From: Ahaetulla prasina
Taxonomy: Eukaryota > Chordata > Lepidosauria > Squamata > Colubridae
Direction of reading: 5' to 3'
NCBI RefSeq assembly: GCF_028640845.1
Contig: NC_080543.1
Coordinates: forward strand, 7,888,959-7,952,958
DNA length: 64,000 bases
Notes under the pieces: generated by a model
The model's database searches: none
The model's input: only the letters and a program-made list of their open reading frames with translations
Told to the model about the DNA's origin: nothing
Part shown: in pieces, positions 1 through 9,978 of the stretch
Layout: each line of letters opens with the position of its first letter
Numbering within the stretch: the first letter of the stretch is position 1
Translations under genes and position numbers: made by a program

Positions 1-580
1 GGTGGGGTGGGGTGGGGTGGGGTGGGGTGGGGTGGGATGGGGTGGGGTGGGGTAGGGTAGGGTAGGATAGGATAGAATAGAATAGAATAGAATAGAATAA
101 TGAAATTAGAACAGCACAGCACAGAATAGAACAGAATAGAACAGAATAGAATGGAATAATGAAATTAGAATAGCATAGCATAGCGTAGGATAGGGTAAGG
201 TAGGGTAAGGAAGGGTAGAGTAGAGTAGAGTAGAGTAGAGTAGAGTAGAGTAGAATAGAATAGAATAGAATAGAATAGAATAGAATAGAATAGAATAGAA
301 TAGAATAGAATAATGAAATTAGCACAGAATAGAATAGCATAGTATAGTATAGCATAGAACAGAATAATGAGAATAGAATAGAATAGAATAGAATAGAATA
401 GAATAGAATAGAATAGAATAGAGTGGGGTGGGGTGGGGTGGGGAAGGGTAGGGTAGGGTAGGATAGGATAGGATAGGATAGGATAGGATAGAATAGAATA
501 GAATAGAATAGAATAGAATAGAATAGAATAGAATAGAATAGAATAGAATAGAATAGAATAGAATAGAATAGAATAGAATT
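1..580. repeat. Compound pentanucleotide microsatellite (GGGGT to GGGTA to GGATA to AATAG)
   Basis: Pure 5 bp periodicity throughout. The unit drifts in blocks from GGGGT through GGGTA and GGATA to AATAG, with short AACAG and AATGA interruptions. It abuts the 3' end of a minus-strand L3 LINE, so it is the expanded tail of that LINE. The open frame across it only translates the repeat. Confidence 0.95.
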
Positions 581-1097
581 CTTTATTGGCCAAGTGTGAC
601 TGGACACAAAGAATTTCTCTTTGGTACATATGCTTTCAGTGTACATAAGGATAATAAAATATATTCACCAAGAATAAAAAGATACAACACTTGGTGATAG
701 TCAAGGTTACTAATAAGCTATCAAATCGTACTAGGAAACAAATAAAAACAATATAATTGAAAGATACAAGCAACATGTTTATAGTAATATGTGAGAAGAG
801 ATTGGTACTAGTAAGGAAGAGAAGAATAATAGTAAAACGGTCTTAGTAAATTATTTGACAGTGTTGTGGGAATTAGTTGTTAAGCAGAGTGATGGTGTTC
901 GGGGAAAAACCTGTTCTGGTGTCTAGTTGTTCTGGTGTGCAGTGCTCTATAGCATCGTTTTAAGGGTAGAAGTTGAAACAATTTATGTTCAGGATGTGAG
1001 GGGTCTGTAGATATTTTTGACTCGTGCAGTATATAGATCCTCAATGGAAGGCAGGTTGGTAACCATTGTTTTTTCCGCAGTTCTAATTATCCTGTAT
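581..1097 (-). mobile_element. CR1/L3-type LINE, 3' end
   Basis: Contains the reverse complement of the family's 3' UTR (TTGGCCAATAAAG box, 'cacttggccaag', 'tgtacac' blocks) and the last codons of ORF2 up to the reverse of 'ataattagaactgc'. It is 5'-truncated. The tail continues into the AATAG array at 1-580. Frames are broken. Confidence 0.85.
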
Positions 1098-1285
1098 TAT
1101 ATTGTTACCCTTGCATTCTGCCGACTGCAAGCAGTTCGATCCTGACCTAGCTCAAGATTGACCCGGCCTTCCATCCTTTCTGAGGTGGGTAAAATGAGGA
1201 CCCAGATTGTTGGGGGCAAGAAGCTGACTCTGTAAACCGCTTAGAGAGGGCTGCAAAACACTGTGAAGCGGTATATAAGGGCTAT
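1098..1285 (+). mobile_element. tRNA-derived SINE (type S1), 5'-truncated
   Basis: Shares the S1 core (ACTCAGCCTTCCATCC-like block, AAATGAGGACCCAGATTG, then ACCGCTTAGAGAGGGCTG ... GAAGCGGTATATAAG) with copies near 12.9, 23.9, 47.9 and 57.5 kb. The tRNA-like head is largely lost. The tail forms a hairpin ACCGCTT/AAGCGGT before TATATAAG. Confidence 0.75.
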
Positions 1286-1286
1286 T

Positions 1287-1400
1287 CAGACGTGGGATTC
1301 AGCCGGTTCAGACCGGTTAAGGCAAACAGGAGGTTAATTTTATGTCCAGTTTGGTGAACCGATAGTTCTGACAACCATCTGGCCCTGCCCCACCCGTCAT
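1287..1400 (+). mobile_element. hAT-like MITE-1 (CCGGTT box), fragment
   Basis: Starts with CAGACGTGGGATTCAGCCGG, the left terminus of the abundant MITE-1 family, and carries two CCGGTT boxes. The right terminus is absent because an L2 LINE end follows. Confidence 0.6.
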
Positions 1401-1601
1401 AGTTTTTTAAATTTATTGGTTTTAATGGGGTTTTTAGTATTTATATTGTTTTAATAATTTGGCTATTTAATAAGTTTTTTATGTGTTATTTTAAATTGTA
1501 TTTATATGTTTGCTTTTAATTGCCTGTGAACCGCCCTGAGTCCTTAGGGAGATAGGGCGGTATATAAATTTAAATAATAAATAAATAAATAAATAAATAA
1601 A
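1401..1601 (+). mobile_element. L2-type LINE 3' end
   Basis: AT-rich 3' UTR, then the hairpin ACCGCCCTGAGT...AGGGCGGTATATAAA and an (AAAT)n tail. The loop is TTAG here instead of the TTCG of other copies. The tail fuses directly to a 5'-truncated LTR. Confidence 0.8.
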
Positions 1602-2059
1602 CCTCACTCATACAGCATGTGTTCCTTTAGCTCAGCCGTCAGAGCAGGAAGTCAGCCAGGTGCTGGAATTACTCGGCCCTACTCCCTCTGACCCCTCCCT
1701 TTCCCAGAAGTTGCCAGCAGATCCAGCTGAAGACAATTCAAAGTGGGAGGATCCTCGCTTCCGGAGATCTGAGAGACGACGCCAGCAGAAGGAGGGGTGG
1801 GGCAGGCCTGGATTAATGCTGAGTCATGGAGCCACACCCCACAGCCTATATAAAGGACCTGCTTTTGGCATTCCAACCTTGAGTCAAGCAAAGTCTTATC
1901 TAGTTTGCGGATATTGGACCCTATCGCTGAAGTCTCAACTTGGACTCCTGCCTGCCCTGATAAACCTCGAAGGGACTTGGCAAGCTGCAGAGGCTTCGTT
2001 GCCAAGTTGGTCACGGACTTCCTTGACTCGTTCGTCGGAGTGGGGAGTGGGAACTGACA
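1602..2059 (+). mobile_element. Solo LTR, family A, copy A1 (5'-truncated)
   Basis: Aligns by eye with the interior of the other family A LTRs. The U3-encoded basic motif DPRFRRSERRRQQKEG is readable in frame from 1660. The promoter block follows and the LTR ends in CTGACA at 2059. About 180 bp of its 5' end is missing. The normal stop after the basic motif has become Leu, so the frame reads into the promoter. Confidence 0.8.
1820..1855 (+). promoter_or_regulatory. LTR promoter block of A1: AP-1 site, CACCC box, TATA box
   Basis: TGAGTCA at 1820-1826, then CCACACCCC, then TATATAAAG at 1847-1855. The order and spacing recur in the other family A LTRs. Activity in this copy is unknown. Confidence 0.65.
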
Positions 2060-2133
2060 GATTCTCAGTCATCCATGTCACGGTTGTCTCCAAGGTGCTT
2101 TTTCAGGAGGCAACTGGACTTCTTTGTTTTTTT
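2060..2133 (-). mobile_element. Penelope-like repeat fragment
   Basis: Reverse complement of the block found at 6.5, 30.2 and 35.2 kb ('gtccagttgcctcctgaaa', 'agcacctttgg'). It lies directly beside the CR1 tail and is included in the tandem duplication unit that starts near 2111. Confidence 0.6.
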
Positions 2134-3780
2134 CTTTGAAGACATAACATAACATAACATAACATAACATAACATAACATCAGAGTTGGAAGGGACCTTG
2201 GAGGCCTTCTAGTCCAACCCCCTGCCCAGGCAGGAAACCCTATACCATCTCAGTCAGATGGTTATCCAACATTTTCTTAAAAATTTCCAGTGTTGGAGCA
2301 TTCACAACTTCTGAAGGCAAGTCGTTCCACTTATTAATTGTTCTAACTGTCAGGAAATTTCTCCTTAGTTCTAAGTTGCTTCTTTCTTTGACCAGTTTCC
2401 ACCCATTGCTTCTTGTTCTACCCTCAGGTGCTTTGGTGAACAGCCTGACTCCCTCTTCTTTGTGGCAGCCCCTAAGATATTGGAACACAGCTATCATGTC
2501 TCCCTAGTCCTTCTTTTGTTAAACTAGACATACCCAGTTCCTGCAACCGTTCTTCATATGTTTTATCCTCCAGTCCCTAATCATCTTTGTTGCTCTTCTC
2601 TGCACTCTTTCTAGAGTCTCAACATCTTTTTACATCGTGGCGACCAAAACTGGATGCAATATTCCAAGTGTGGCCTTACCAAGGCATTATAAAGTGGTAC
2701 TAACACTTCACGTGATCTTGATTCTATCCTCTGTTTATGCAGCCCAGAACTGTGTTGGCTTTTTTAACAGCTGCTGCACACTGCTGGCTCATATCTAAAT
2801 GGTTATCCACTAGGACTCCAAGATCCCTCTCACAGGTACTACTATTGAGCAAGGTACCACATATACGGTACTGGTGCATTTTGTTTTTTTGGCCTAAATG
2901 TAGAACCTTACTTTTTTCACTGTTGAATTTCATTTTGTTAGATAGCGCCCAATGTTCAAGTCTGTCAAGATCTTTCTGTAACTTGAGCCTATCTTCTGGA
3001 GTGTTGGCTATTCCTGCCAGCTTGGTGTCATCTGCAAATTTGATGAGTTCCCATCTATCCCTCGTCCAAGTCATTGATGAAGATGTTGAAGAGTACTGGG
3101 CCTAAAACAGAGCCTTGGGGTACTCCACTGCATACTTCCCTCCATGTGGATGTAGTTCCGTTGAGGACTACACGTTGAGTGCGGTTGGTCAGCCAATTAC
3201 GAATCCATCTGGTGGTGGTGCTGTCTAACCCACTTTTTTCTACTTTATCTAGTAGTAGGTTATGGTCTACTTTATCAAATGCTTTACTGAAGTCCAAGTA
3301 AATTATATCGACAGCATTCCTCTGGTCTACTAATTTTGTCATTTTGTCAAAGAATGCGATAAGATTAGTCTGGCATGATCTGTTTTTGACAAACCCATGT
3401 TGGCTTTTGGTTATTACTTTGTTTGCTTCTAGGTGTTCGGTGATTCGTTGCTTGATTATCTTTTCCAGAATCTTCCCGGTATTGAGGTCAGACTGATAGG
3501 TCTGTAGTTTCCTGGATCTGTTTTTTCTTTTTGAAGATGGGAACTACATCAGCTCTTTTCCAGTCCTCTGGCAGCTCCTGTGCTCCAGGATCTTTGAAAG
3601 ATATAGTTCAGTGGTGCTGAGATCACGTCTGCCAGTTCCTGCAGAACCTTGGGGTGTAATCCAGCCGGTCCTGGTGATTTGAACTCGTCTAGGGTAGACA
3701 GGTGTTCACTTACCATTTTCTTCCTATTTTAACTTGTGTTTCTAATCTGTTTTTGTAGTGCTGTTTTGATAGGTTGGATT
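2134..3780 (-). mobile_element. CR1 LINE copy a, 5'-truncated
   Basis: Minus-strand CR1 with an (ATAAC)n 3' tail at 2139-2180. Peptides in broken frames match CR1 reverse transcriptase: [43 protein letters not shown] and the C-terminal YLRGCHKEEGVRLF region. It is near-identical to the next copy and both start at the same 'ctttgaagacataac' boundary, so the pair is a tandem duplication. One-base losses in homopolymers break its frames. Confidence 0.9.
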
Positions 3781-5935
3781 GTTTTTTCTTTGAAGACATA
3801 ACATAACATAACATAACATAACATAACATAACATCAGAGTTGGAAGGGACCTTGGAGGCCTTCTAGTCCAACCCCCTGCCCAGGCAGGAAACCCTATACC
3901 ATCTCAGTCAGATGGTTATCCAACATTTTCTTAAAAATTTCCAGTGTTGGAGCATTCACAACTTCTGAAGGCAAGTCGTTCCACTTATTAATTGTTCTAA
4001 CTGTCAGGAAATTTCTCCTTAGTTCTAAGTTGCTTCTTTCTTTGATCAGTTTCCACCCATTGCTTCTTGTTCTACCCTCAGGTGCTTTGGTGAACAGCCT
4101 GACTCCCTCTTCTTTGTGGCAGCCCCTAAGATATTGGAACACAGCTATCATGTCTCCCCTAGTCCTTCTTTTTGTTAAACTAGACATACCCAGTTCCTGC
4201 AACCGTTCTTCATATGTTTTATCCTCCAGTCCCTAATCATCTTTGTTGCTCTTCTTTGCACTCTTTCTAGAGTCTCACCATCTTTTTTACATCGTGGCGA
4301 CCAAAACTGGATGCAATATTCCAAGTGTGGCCTTACCAAGGCATTATAAAGTGGTACTAACACTTCACGTGATCTTGATTCTATCCTCTGTTTATGCAGC
4401 CCAGAACTGTGTTGGCTTTTTAACAGCTGCTGCACTGCTGGCTCATATCTAAATGGTTATCCACTAGGACTCCAAGATCCCTCTCACAGGTACTACTATT
4501 GAGCAAGGTACCACATATACGGTACTGGTGCATTTTGTTTTTTTGGCCTAAATGTAGAACCTTACTTTTTTCACTGTTGAATTTCATTTTGTTAGATAGC
4601 GCCCAATGTTCAAGTCTGTCAAGATCTTTCTGTAACTTGAGCCTATCTTCTGGAGTGTTGGCTATTCCTGCCAGCTTGGTGTCATCTGCAAATTTGATGA
4701 GTTCCCATCTATCCCTCGTCCAAGTCATTGATGAAGATGTTGAAGAGTACTGGGCCTAAAACAGAGCCTTGGGGTACTCCACTGCATACTTCCCTCCATG
4801 TGGATGTAGTTCCGTTGAGGACTACACGTTGAGTGCGGTTGGTCAGCCAATTACGAATCCATCTGGTGGTGGTGCTGTCTAACCCACATTTTCTACTTTA
4901 TCTAGTAGTAGGTTATGGTCTACTTTATCAAATGCTTTACTGAAGTCCAAGTAAATTATATCGACAGCATTCCTCTGGTCTACTAATTTTGTCATTTTGT
5001 CAAAGAATGCGATAAGATTAGTCTGGCATGATCTGTTTTTGACAAACCCATGTTGGCTTTTGGTTATTACTTTGTTTGCTTCTAGGTGTTCGGTGATTCG
5101 TTGCTTGATTATCTTTTCCAGAATCTTCCCCGGTATTGAGGTCAGACTGATAGGTCTGTAGTTTCCTGGATCTGTTTTTCCTTTTTGAAGATGGGAACTA
5201 CATCAGCTCTTTTCCAGTCCTCTGGCAGCTCCCCTGTGCTCCAGGATCTTTGAAAGATATAGTTCAGTGGTTCTGAGATCACGTCTGCCAGTTCCTTCAG
5301 AACCTTGGGGTGTAATCCATCCGGTCCTGGTGATTTGAACTCGTCTAGGGTAGACAGGTGTTCACTTACCATTTTCTTCCCTATTTTAACTTGTGTTTCT
5401 AATCTGTTTTTTGTAGTGCTGTTTTGATAGGTTGGATTGTTTTCCTTTTGTGTAAAGACAGATGCAAAAATGAGTTAAGTAGATCTGCTTTCTCCTGTTG
5501 CTTGTCATCTTCTTGCCACTTTCTCCCAGCAATGGGCCAATTGTTTCCTTGACTTTTTTCTTGTTTTAACATGTTGGAAGAAGCTTTTTTTGTTATTTTT
5601 TACTTTTGTCGCTAGCCTTTGTTCATTGTGAGCCTTAGCTTTCCTCACTTCATCTTTACAGGCTCGGGCTATTTGCTGATATTCTGCCTTAGTTATTTGC
5701 CCCTCTTTCCACTTTTTATATTTGTCCTTTTTGTCTTTCAATTTGTCAGATAGTTCTTTATGCATCCATGCTGGTTTCTTTTGAGATCTACTATTTTTCT
5801 TCTTCATTGGTATTGTGTTAGACTGTGCTTTTATAATCTCACTTTTCAAAATTTCCCAAGCTTCTTGAGTTGTTTTCCCCCTGAGGATTCTCATCCATTG
5901 AATCCTTCTCAAGCTCTCTCTAAGTTTCCTTAGAG
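3781..5935 (-). mobile_element. CR1 LINE copy b, 5'-truncated
   Basis: Second tandem CR1 with the same 3' tail and about 500 bp more on the 5' side. The extra part encodes the endonuclease-RT linker (AWEILKSEIIKAQSNTIP, KKPAWMHKELSDKLKDKKD). The RT segments EFKSPGPDGLHPKVLKELAD and FADDT are readable. Frameshifts make it a pseudogene. Confidence 0.9.
5505..5912 (-). pseudogene. CR1 ORF2 fragment (linker between endonuclease and RT)
   Basis: 135-codon open frame belonging to CR1 copy b. It holds KPAWMHKELSDKLKDKKDKY and EVRKAKAHNEQRLATKVK, typical of the CR1 linker. RT continues downstream in other frames. No complete ORF2 remains. Confidence 0.8.
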
Positions 5936-5985
5936 AGAGGACGTTCTAAGACGTTTCCCTTCTCGTCCAAGAAGCTTCTTGCACA
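5925..5985 (-). mobile_element. Penelope-like repeat fragment with degraded hammerhead-like core
   Basis: 'gacgtttcccttctcgtcc' followed by 'aagaagcttcttg' is the reverse complement of the hairpin-GAAACGTC motif found intact at 6481-6514. Confidence 0.55.
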
Positions 5986-6165
5986 GCTAATGACTATTAG
6001 AGCAATTAATCAATGGAACAACTTGCCTCCAGAAGTTGTGACTGCTCCAACACTGGAAATTTTTAAGATGATGTTGGATAACCGTTTGTCTGAAGTAGTG
6101 TAGGGTTTCCTGCCTAAGCAGGGGGTAGGACTAGAAGACCTCCAAGGTCCCTTCCAACTCTGTTG
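5986..6165 (+). mobile_element. CR1 LINE 3' end
   Basis: Plus-strand CR1 terminus ('ggaacaacttgcctccagaa' to 'aaggtcccttccaactctg') ending in a short TTCTATTCTATT tail. It faces the minus-strand CR1 copy b. Confidence 0.85.
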
Positions 6166-6174
6166 TTCTATTCT

Positions 6175-6600
6175 ATTTTATTCTATTTGAGCTAAAAGGT
6201 CTGTAGAGATTCTTGGACTTAACCATTCTTGGATGACTGAGAATCTCTACAGACTTTTAGCTTTACAATTGGGGATGAACACGCTTGGAATGGTGTGGGA
6301 GTAGGAATGGATTTCCAGAGGGAAAAAAATTGCAGACTACAGGAACCATTTGCGCCACTCAGGTGACCCTGAGGACACAGATAAACCTCCAAGTGGCCTC
6401 AATGGCTCCCTAAAAGCATGCAAATGACCAGGTACCTGCAAGGAGTATCAAGCCTTCTATTCCCCACCATCCACTCAGAGCTGAAGAAGCTTCTTAGATG
6501 AGAAGCGAAACGTCTTCAAAAGAAAAAACAAGAAAGTCCAGTTGCCTCCTGAAAAAGCACCTTTGGGAGAAGTTGAGTAGTGACCAGAGAGTATCACTAC
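6175..6600 (+). mobile_element. Penelope-like repeat with hammerhead-like core
   Basis: Carries CTGAAGA (6481-6487), a 6 bp hairpin GCTTCT/AGAAGC (6489-6506) and GAAACGTC (6507-6514). At 6190-6262 an inverted repeat (GGTCTGTAGAGATTCT / AGAATCTCTACAGAC) forms the 5' part. Related copies lie at 25.4, 27.0, 30.2 and 34.9-35.3 kb. No reverse-transcriptase frame is present. The Penelope assignment is inferred from the hammerhead-like core and fold-back layout. Confidence 0.55.
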
Positions 6601-6639
6601 TCCTTGGATGTAGTGTCACAACTTCTAGGTTGGTAATCA

Positions 6640-6925
6640 ACTTCTTTTCTTTCTATGTACGCTGAGAGCCTACGCACCAAGACAAATTCCTTGTGTGTCC
6701 AATCACATTTGGCCAATAAAAAATTCTATTCTATTCTATTCTATTCTATTCTATTCTATTCTATTCTATTCTATTCTATTCTATTCTATTCTATTCTATT
6801 CTATATTCTATATTCTATTTTCTATTTTCTATTTTCTATTCTATTCTCTTCTCTTCTATTCTTTCTCCTATTCTATTCTATTCTGTTCTATTCTATTTTT
6901 TCTCCTATTCTATTCTATTAATTAC
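6640..6925 (+). repeat. L3 LINE 3' tail and (ATTCT)n array
   Basis: A short L3 3' end (to 'ggccaataaaaaattctatt') continues as (ATTCT)n, with irregular ATTTTCT and CTTTCTCCTATT units after 6800. Confidence 0.85.
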
Positions 6926-7975
6926 CTGTACAATTAGCACAGGGGGCCCCCAAGGCTGTGTGCTCTCCCCACTTCTCTTCTCTCTGTATACCAATGACTG
7001 CATCTCCAATGATCCATCTATTAAGCTACTGAAGTTCGCAGATGACACAACAGTGATTGGTCTCATTCGAGACATTACGAATCCGCATATAGACGAGAGG
7101 TCGAACGACTAGCCTTGTGGTGCAACCAAAACAATCTGGAACTGAACACACTCAAAACCGTAGAAATGGTGGTAGACTTTAGGAGAAACCCTTCCATACT
7201 TCCACCTCTCACAATACTAGACAACACAGTATCAACAGTAGAAACCTTCAAATTTCTAGGTTCTATCATATCGCAAGATCTAAAATGGACAGCTAACATC
7301 AAAAACATCATTAAAAAAGGACAACAAAGAATATTCTTTCTGCGCCAACTCAGTAAGCTCAAACTGCCCAAGGAGCTGCTGATTCAGTTCTACAGAGGAA
7401 TTATTGAGTCTGTCATTTGCACCTCTATAACTGTCTGGTTCGGTTCTGCAACCCAACAAGAAAAACACAGACTTCAGAGGATAATTAGAACTGCAGAAAA
7501 AATAATTGCTACCAACCTGCCTTCCATTGAGGACCTGTATACTGCACGAATCAAGAAGAGGGCCGTGAAAATATTTGCAGATCCCTCGCATCCTGGACAT
7601 AAACTGTTTCAACTCCTACCCTCAAAATGACGGTATAGAGCACTGCACACCAGAACAACTAGACACAAGAACATTTTTTTCCCAAAGGCCATCACTCTGC
7701 TAAACAAATAATTCCATCAACACTGTCAAACTATTTACTGAATCTGCACTACTATTAATCTTCTCATAGTTCCCATCACCAATCTCTTTCCATTTATGAC
7801 TGTATGACTATAACTTGTTGCTGGCAATCCTTATGATTTATATTGATATATTGACCATCAATTGTGTTGTAAATGTTGTACCTTGATGAACATATCTTTT
7901 CTTTTATGTACACTGAGAACGTATGCACCAAGACAAATTCCTTGTGTGTCCAATCACACTTGGCCAATAAAAATT
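6926..7975 (+). mobile_element. CR1/L3-type LINE, 3' third
   Basis: 5'-truncated copy beginning inside the RT domain and running through the ORF2 C-terminus and 3' UTR to 'ttggccaataaaaattct'. The sequence around both edges is similar ('ctattctattnnattaattac' near 6910-6925 and 8291-8306). This suggests insertion into an older ATTCT array. Confidence 0.88.
6938..7630 (+). pseudogene. L3 ORF2 remnant (RT palm to C-terminus)
   Basis: Readable in two frames: [19 protein letters not shown], then [13 protein letters not shown] (RT active-site box), then a 171-codon segment from 7115 holding FKFLGSIISQDLKW and SHPGHKLFQLLPSK. A frameshift near 7070 separates them. The C-terminal segment is unusually well preserved. 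Confidence 0.85.
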
Positions 7976-8427
7976 CTATTCTATTCTATTCTATTCTATT
8001 CTATTCTATTCTGTTCTGTTCTGTTCTGTTCTGTTCTATTCTATTCTGTTCTATTCTTTCTCCTATTCTATTCTGTTCTGTTCTGTTCTGTTCTGTTCTG
8101 TTCTATTCTATTCTATTCTTTCTCCTATTCTGTTCTGTTCTGTTTTGTTTTGTTCTATTCTTTCTCCTATTCTATTCTATTCTATTCTATTCTGTTCTGT
8201 TCTGTTCTGTTCTGTTCTTTTCTATTCTGTTCTGTTCTATTCTTTCTCCTATTCTGTTCTGTTCTGTTCTGTTCTATTCTTTCTCCTATTCTATTATATT
8301 AATTACTATTCTACTCTACTCTACTCTACTCTACTCTACTCTACTCTACTCTACTCTACTCTACTCTACTCTACTCTACTCTACTCTACTCTACTCTACT
8401 CTACTCTACTCTACTCTACTCTACTCT
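7976..8427 (+). repeat. Compound (ATTCT)n / (TTCTG)n / (ACTCT)n array
   Basis: L3 tail expansion. The pentamer alternates among ATTCT, GTTCT and ACTCT in blocks, with the interruption CTTTCTCCTATT recurring several times. The last ~120 bp is pure ACTCT. Confidence 0.95.
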
Positions 8428-9057
8428 TCGTTACAGAGAAACCAAGAACTCAAGTCAGGATGCTGTTTAGAAATCCATGTTCTCTGCCAATCCCCTTCCC
8501 TTTCGCTACACTAATAACAAGTCAATATTCAATGTCTGGAAAATGCCCCTTGGAGCCATTCATCCTTCAGCATGTCCCCTTTGGTGACATCTGGCGCAAC
8601 CATAAAACCAGGCGGACATTGTTCAGGGCTACCAGCGTCGAGCCCCTCAGCTAACTAATAAGAATCGTCTGGCTCACTTCCCAGATGGTGCATCTGCCCG
8701 TCTCTCATTTAGCTTTCTGCTGGGAGGCGAAAGTGCCATAAGAACCAACTATTACATTGTTGTCGTTTCACCATTGCGTTATCGTAAGAATTCCTCCGAA
8801 GGAGAGCTTGGCAGATGGCTGGATGAACAGCAACTTCACAAAGAGAGGTGTCATCTCACCATTGGCAGCTTAGACGGTACATAACTATTCATAACCTCTC
8901 CATCCAGAGAGCGAGACACCTGCCAGAGATTGCAGTCCCCATTCAAAATAGAAAGCCGGGCATAGCATTGCTGCCTCTCTTGCTATTATCAAGTCACTGT
9001 TGAAGATTGGTGAGAATGCCAACTTGGTATGTAGAGAACGAACGATACACTGAATTC
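8428..9057. other. Unassigned single-copy-looking sequence
   Basis: About 630 bp with no repeat match to the rest of the window, no long frame and no splice-like coding block that I can defend. Confidence 0.5.
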
Positions 9058-9569
9058 TTCTTTTCCTCCTCCTCCTCCTCCTCCTCCTCCTCCTCCTCCT
9101 CCTCCTCCTCCTCCTCCTCCTCCTCCTCCTCCTCCTCCTCCTCCTTATGATTCTTAACAAATGTATCTTTTCTTTTTATGTACACTGAGACCATATGCAC
9201 CAAAGACAAATTCCTTGTGTGTCCAATCACACTTGCCCAATAAAGAATTGTCTTTGTCTCCTCCTCCTCCTCCTCCTCCTCCTCCTCCTCCTCCTCCTCC
9301 TCCTCCTCCTTCTGATTCTTAACGAATGTATCTTTTCTTTTTCTGTACACTGAGATCATATGCACCAAAGACAAATTCCTTGTGTGTCCAATCACACTTG
9401 GCCAATAAAGAATTGTATTGTTTCCTCCTCCTCCTCCTCCTCCTCCTCCTCCTCCTCCTCCTCCTCCTCCTCCTCCTCCTGATTTTTAAGGAATGTATCT
9501 TTTCTTTTTCTGTACACTGAGATCATATACACCAAAGACAAATTCCTTGTGTGTCCAATCACACTTGGC
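9058..9569 (+). repeat. Tandem array: three units of (TCC)n plus a 110 bp L3 tail
   Basis: (TCC)n blocks at about 9061-9144, 9258-9310 and 9423-9480 are each followed by a nearly identical L3 3' terminus ('gtacactgaga', 'gtgtgtccaatcacacttg', 'caataaagaattg'). The last unit is cut by a MITE. Poly-Arg and poly-Glu frames here are artefacts. Confidence 0.9.
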
Positions 9570-9665
9570 CAGGGGTGAAATCTAAAAATTTTCCCTACCG
9601 GTTCTGTGGGCATGGCTTAATTGATGGGCATGGCTTGGTGGTCAGATGACTGGGTGGGCACGGCC
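9570..9665 (+). mobile_element. hAT-like MITE-1 fragment
   Basis: Begins CAGGGGTGAAATCTAAAAA and carries CTACCGGTTCTGTGGGC, the MITE-1 left arm. The right terminus was not found. Confidence 0.65.
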
Positions 9666-9851
9666 AATAACAATAAATAATAAAAATAATAAACAAAGTA
9701 TAAAAAACAATAAGAGGTATCAAAAACCAGCTTTCACACTTTACACACACACAACACAACACAACTGGCTCACACACAATGTAAAGGCAGCTGCACTTCA
9801 CACAGCCACAAAAAGCTCAAAAACCAACTTTCACACTTTACACACACACAA

Positions 9852-9899
<48 letters not shown>

Positions 9900-9978
9900 T
9901 ACATTGTAAATGTTTGTTACTTTTGTTTGTAACTGTTGTTTATTTTTTGTATTGTGGAAAAAAATAAAAACTTTCTTT
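9666..9978. repeat. AT-rich and (CA)n low-complexity DNA
   Basis: Short AATAATAA runs, two near-repeats of 'ttcacactttacacacacac' and a (CA)n tract at about 9855-9896. Confidence 0.7.

Noticed and set aside
1..70. Telomere-like G-rich repeat
   Set aside because: The unit is five bases (GGGGT, GGGTA), not the vertebrate TTAGGG hexamer, and it grades into AATAG.
8885..9613. Arg-rich and Glu-rich open frames with the peptide IGHTRNLSLVHM repeated
   Set aside because: They are translations of (TCC)n arrays and the L3 tail on the minus strand. The repetition follows the DNA tandem and is not a protein repeat.
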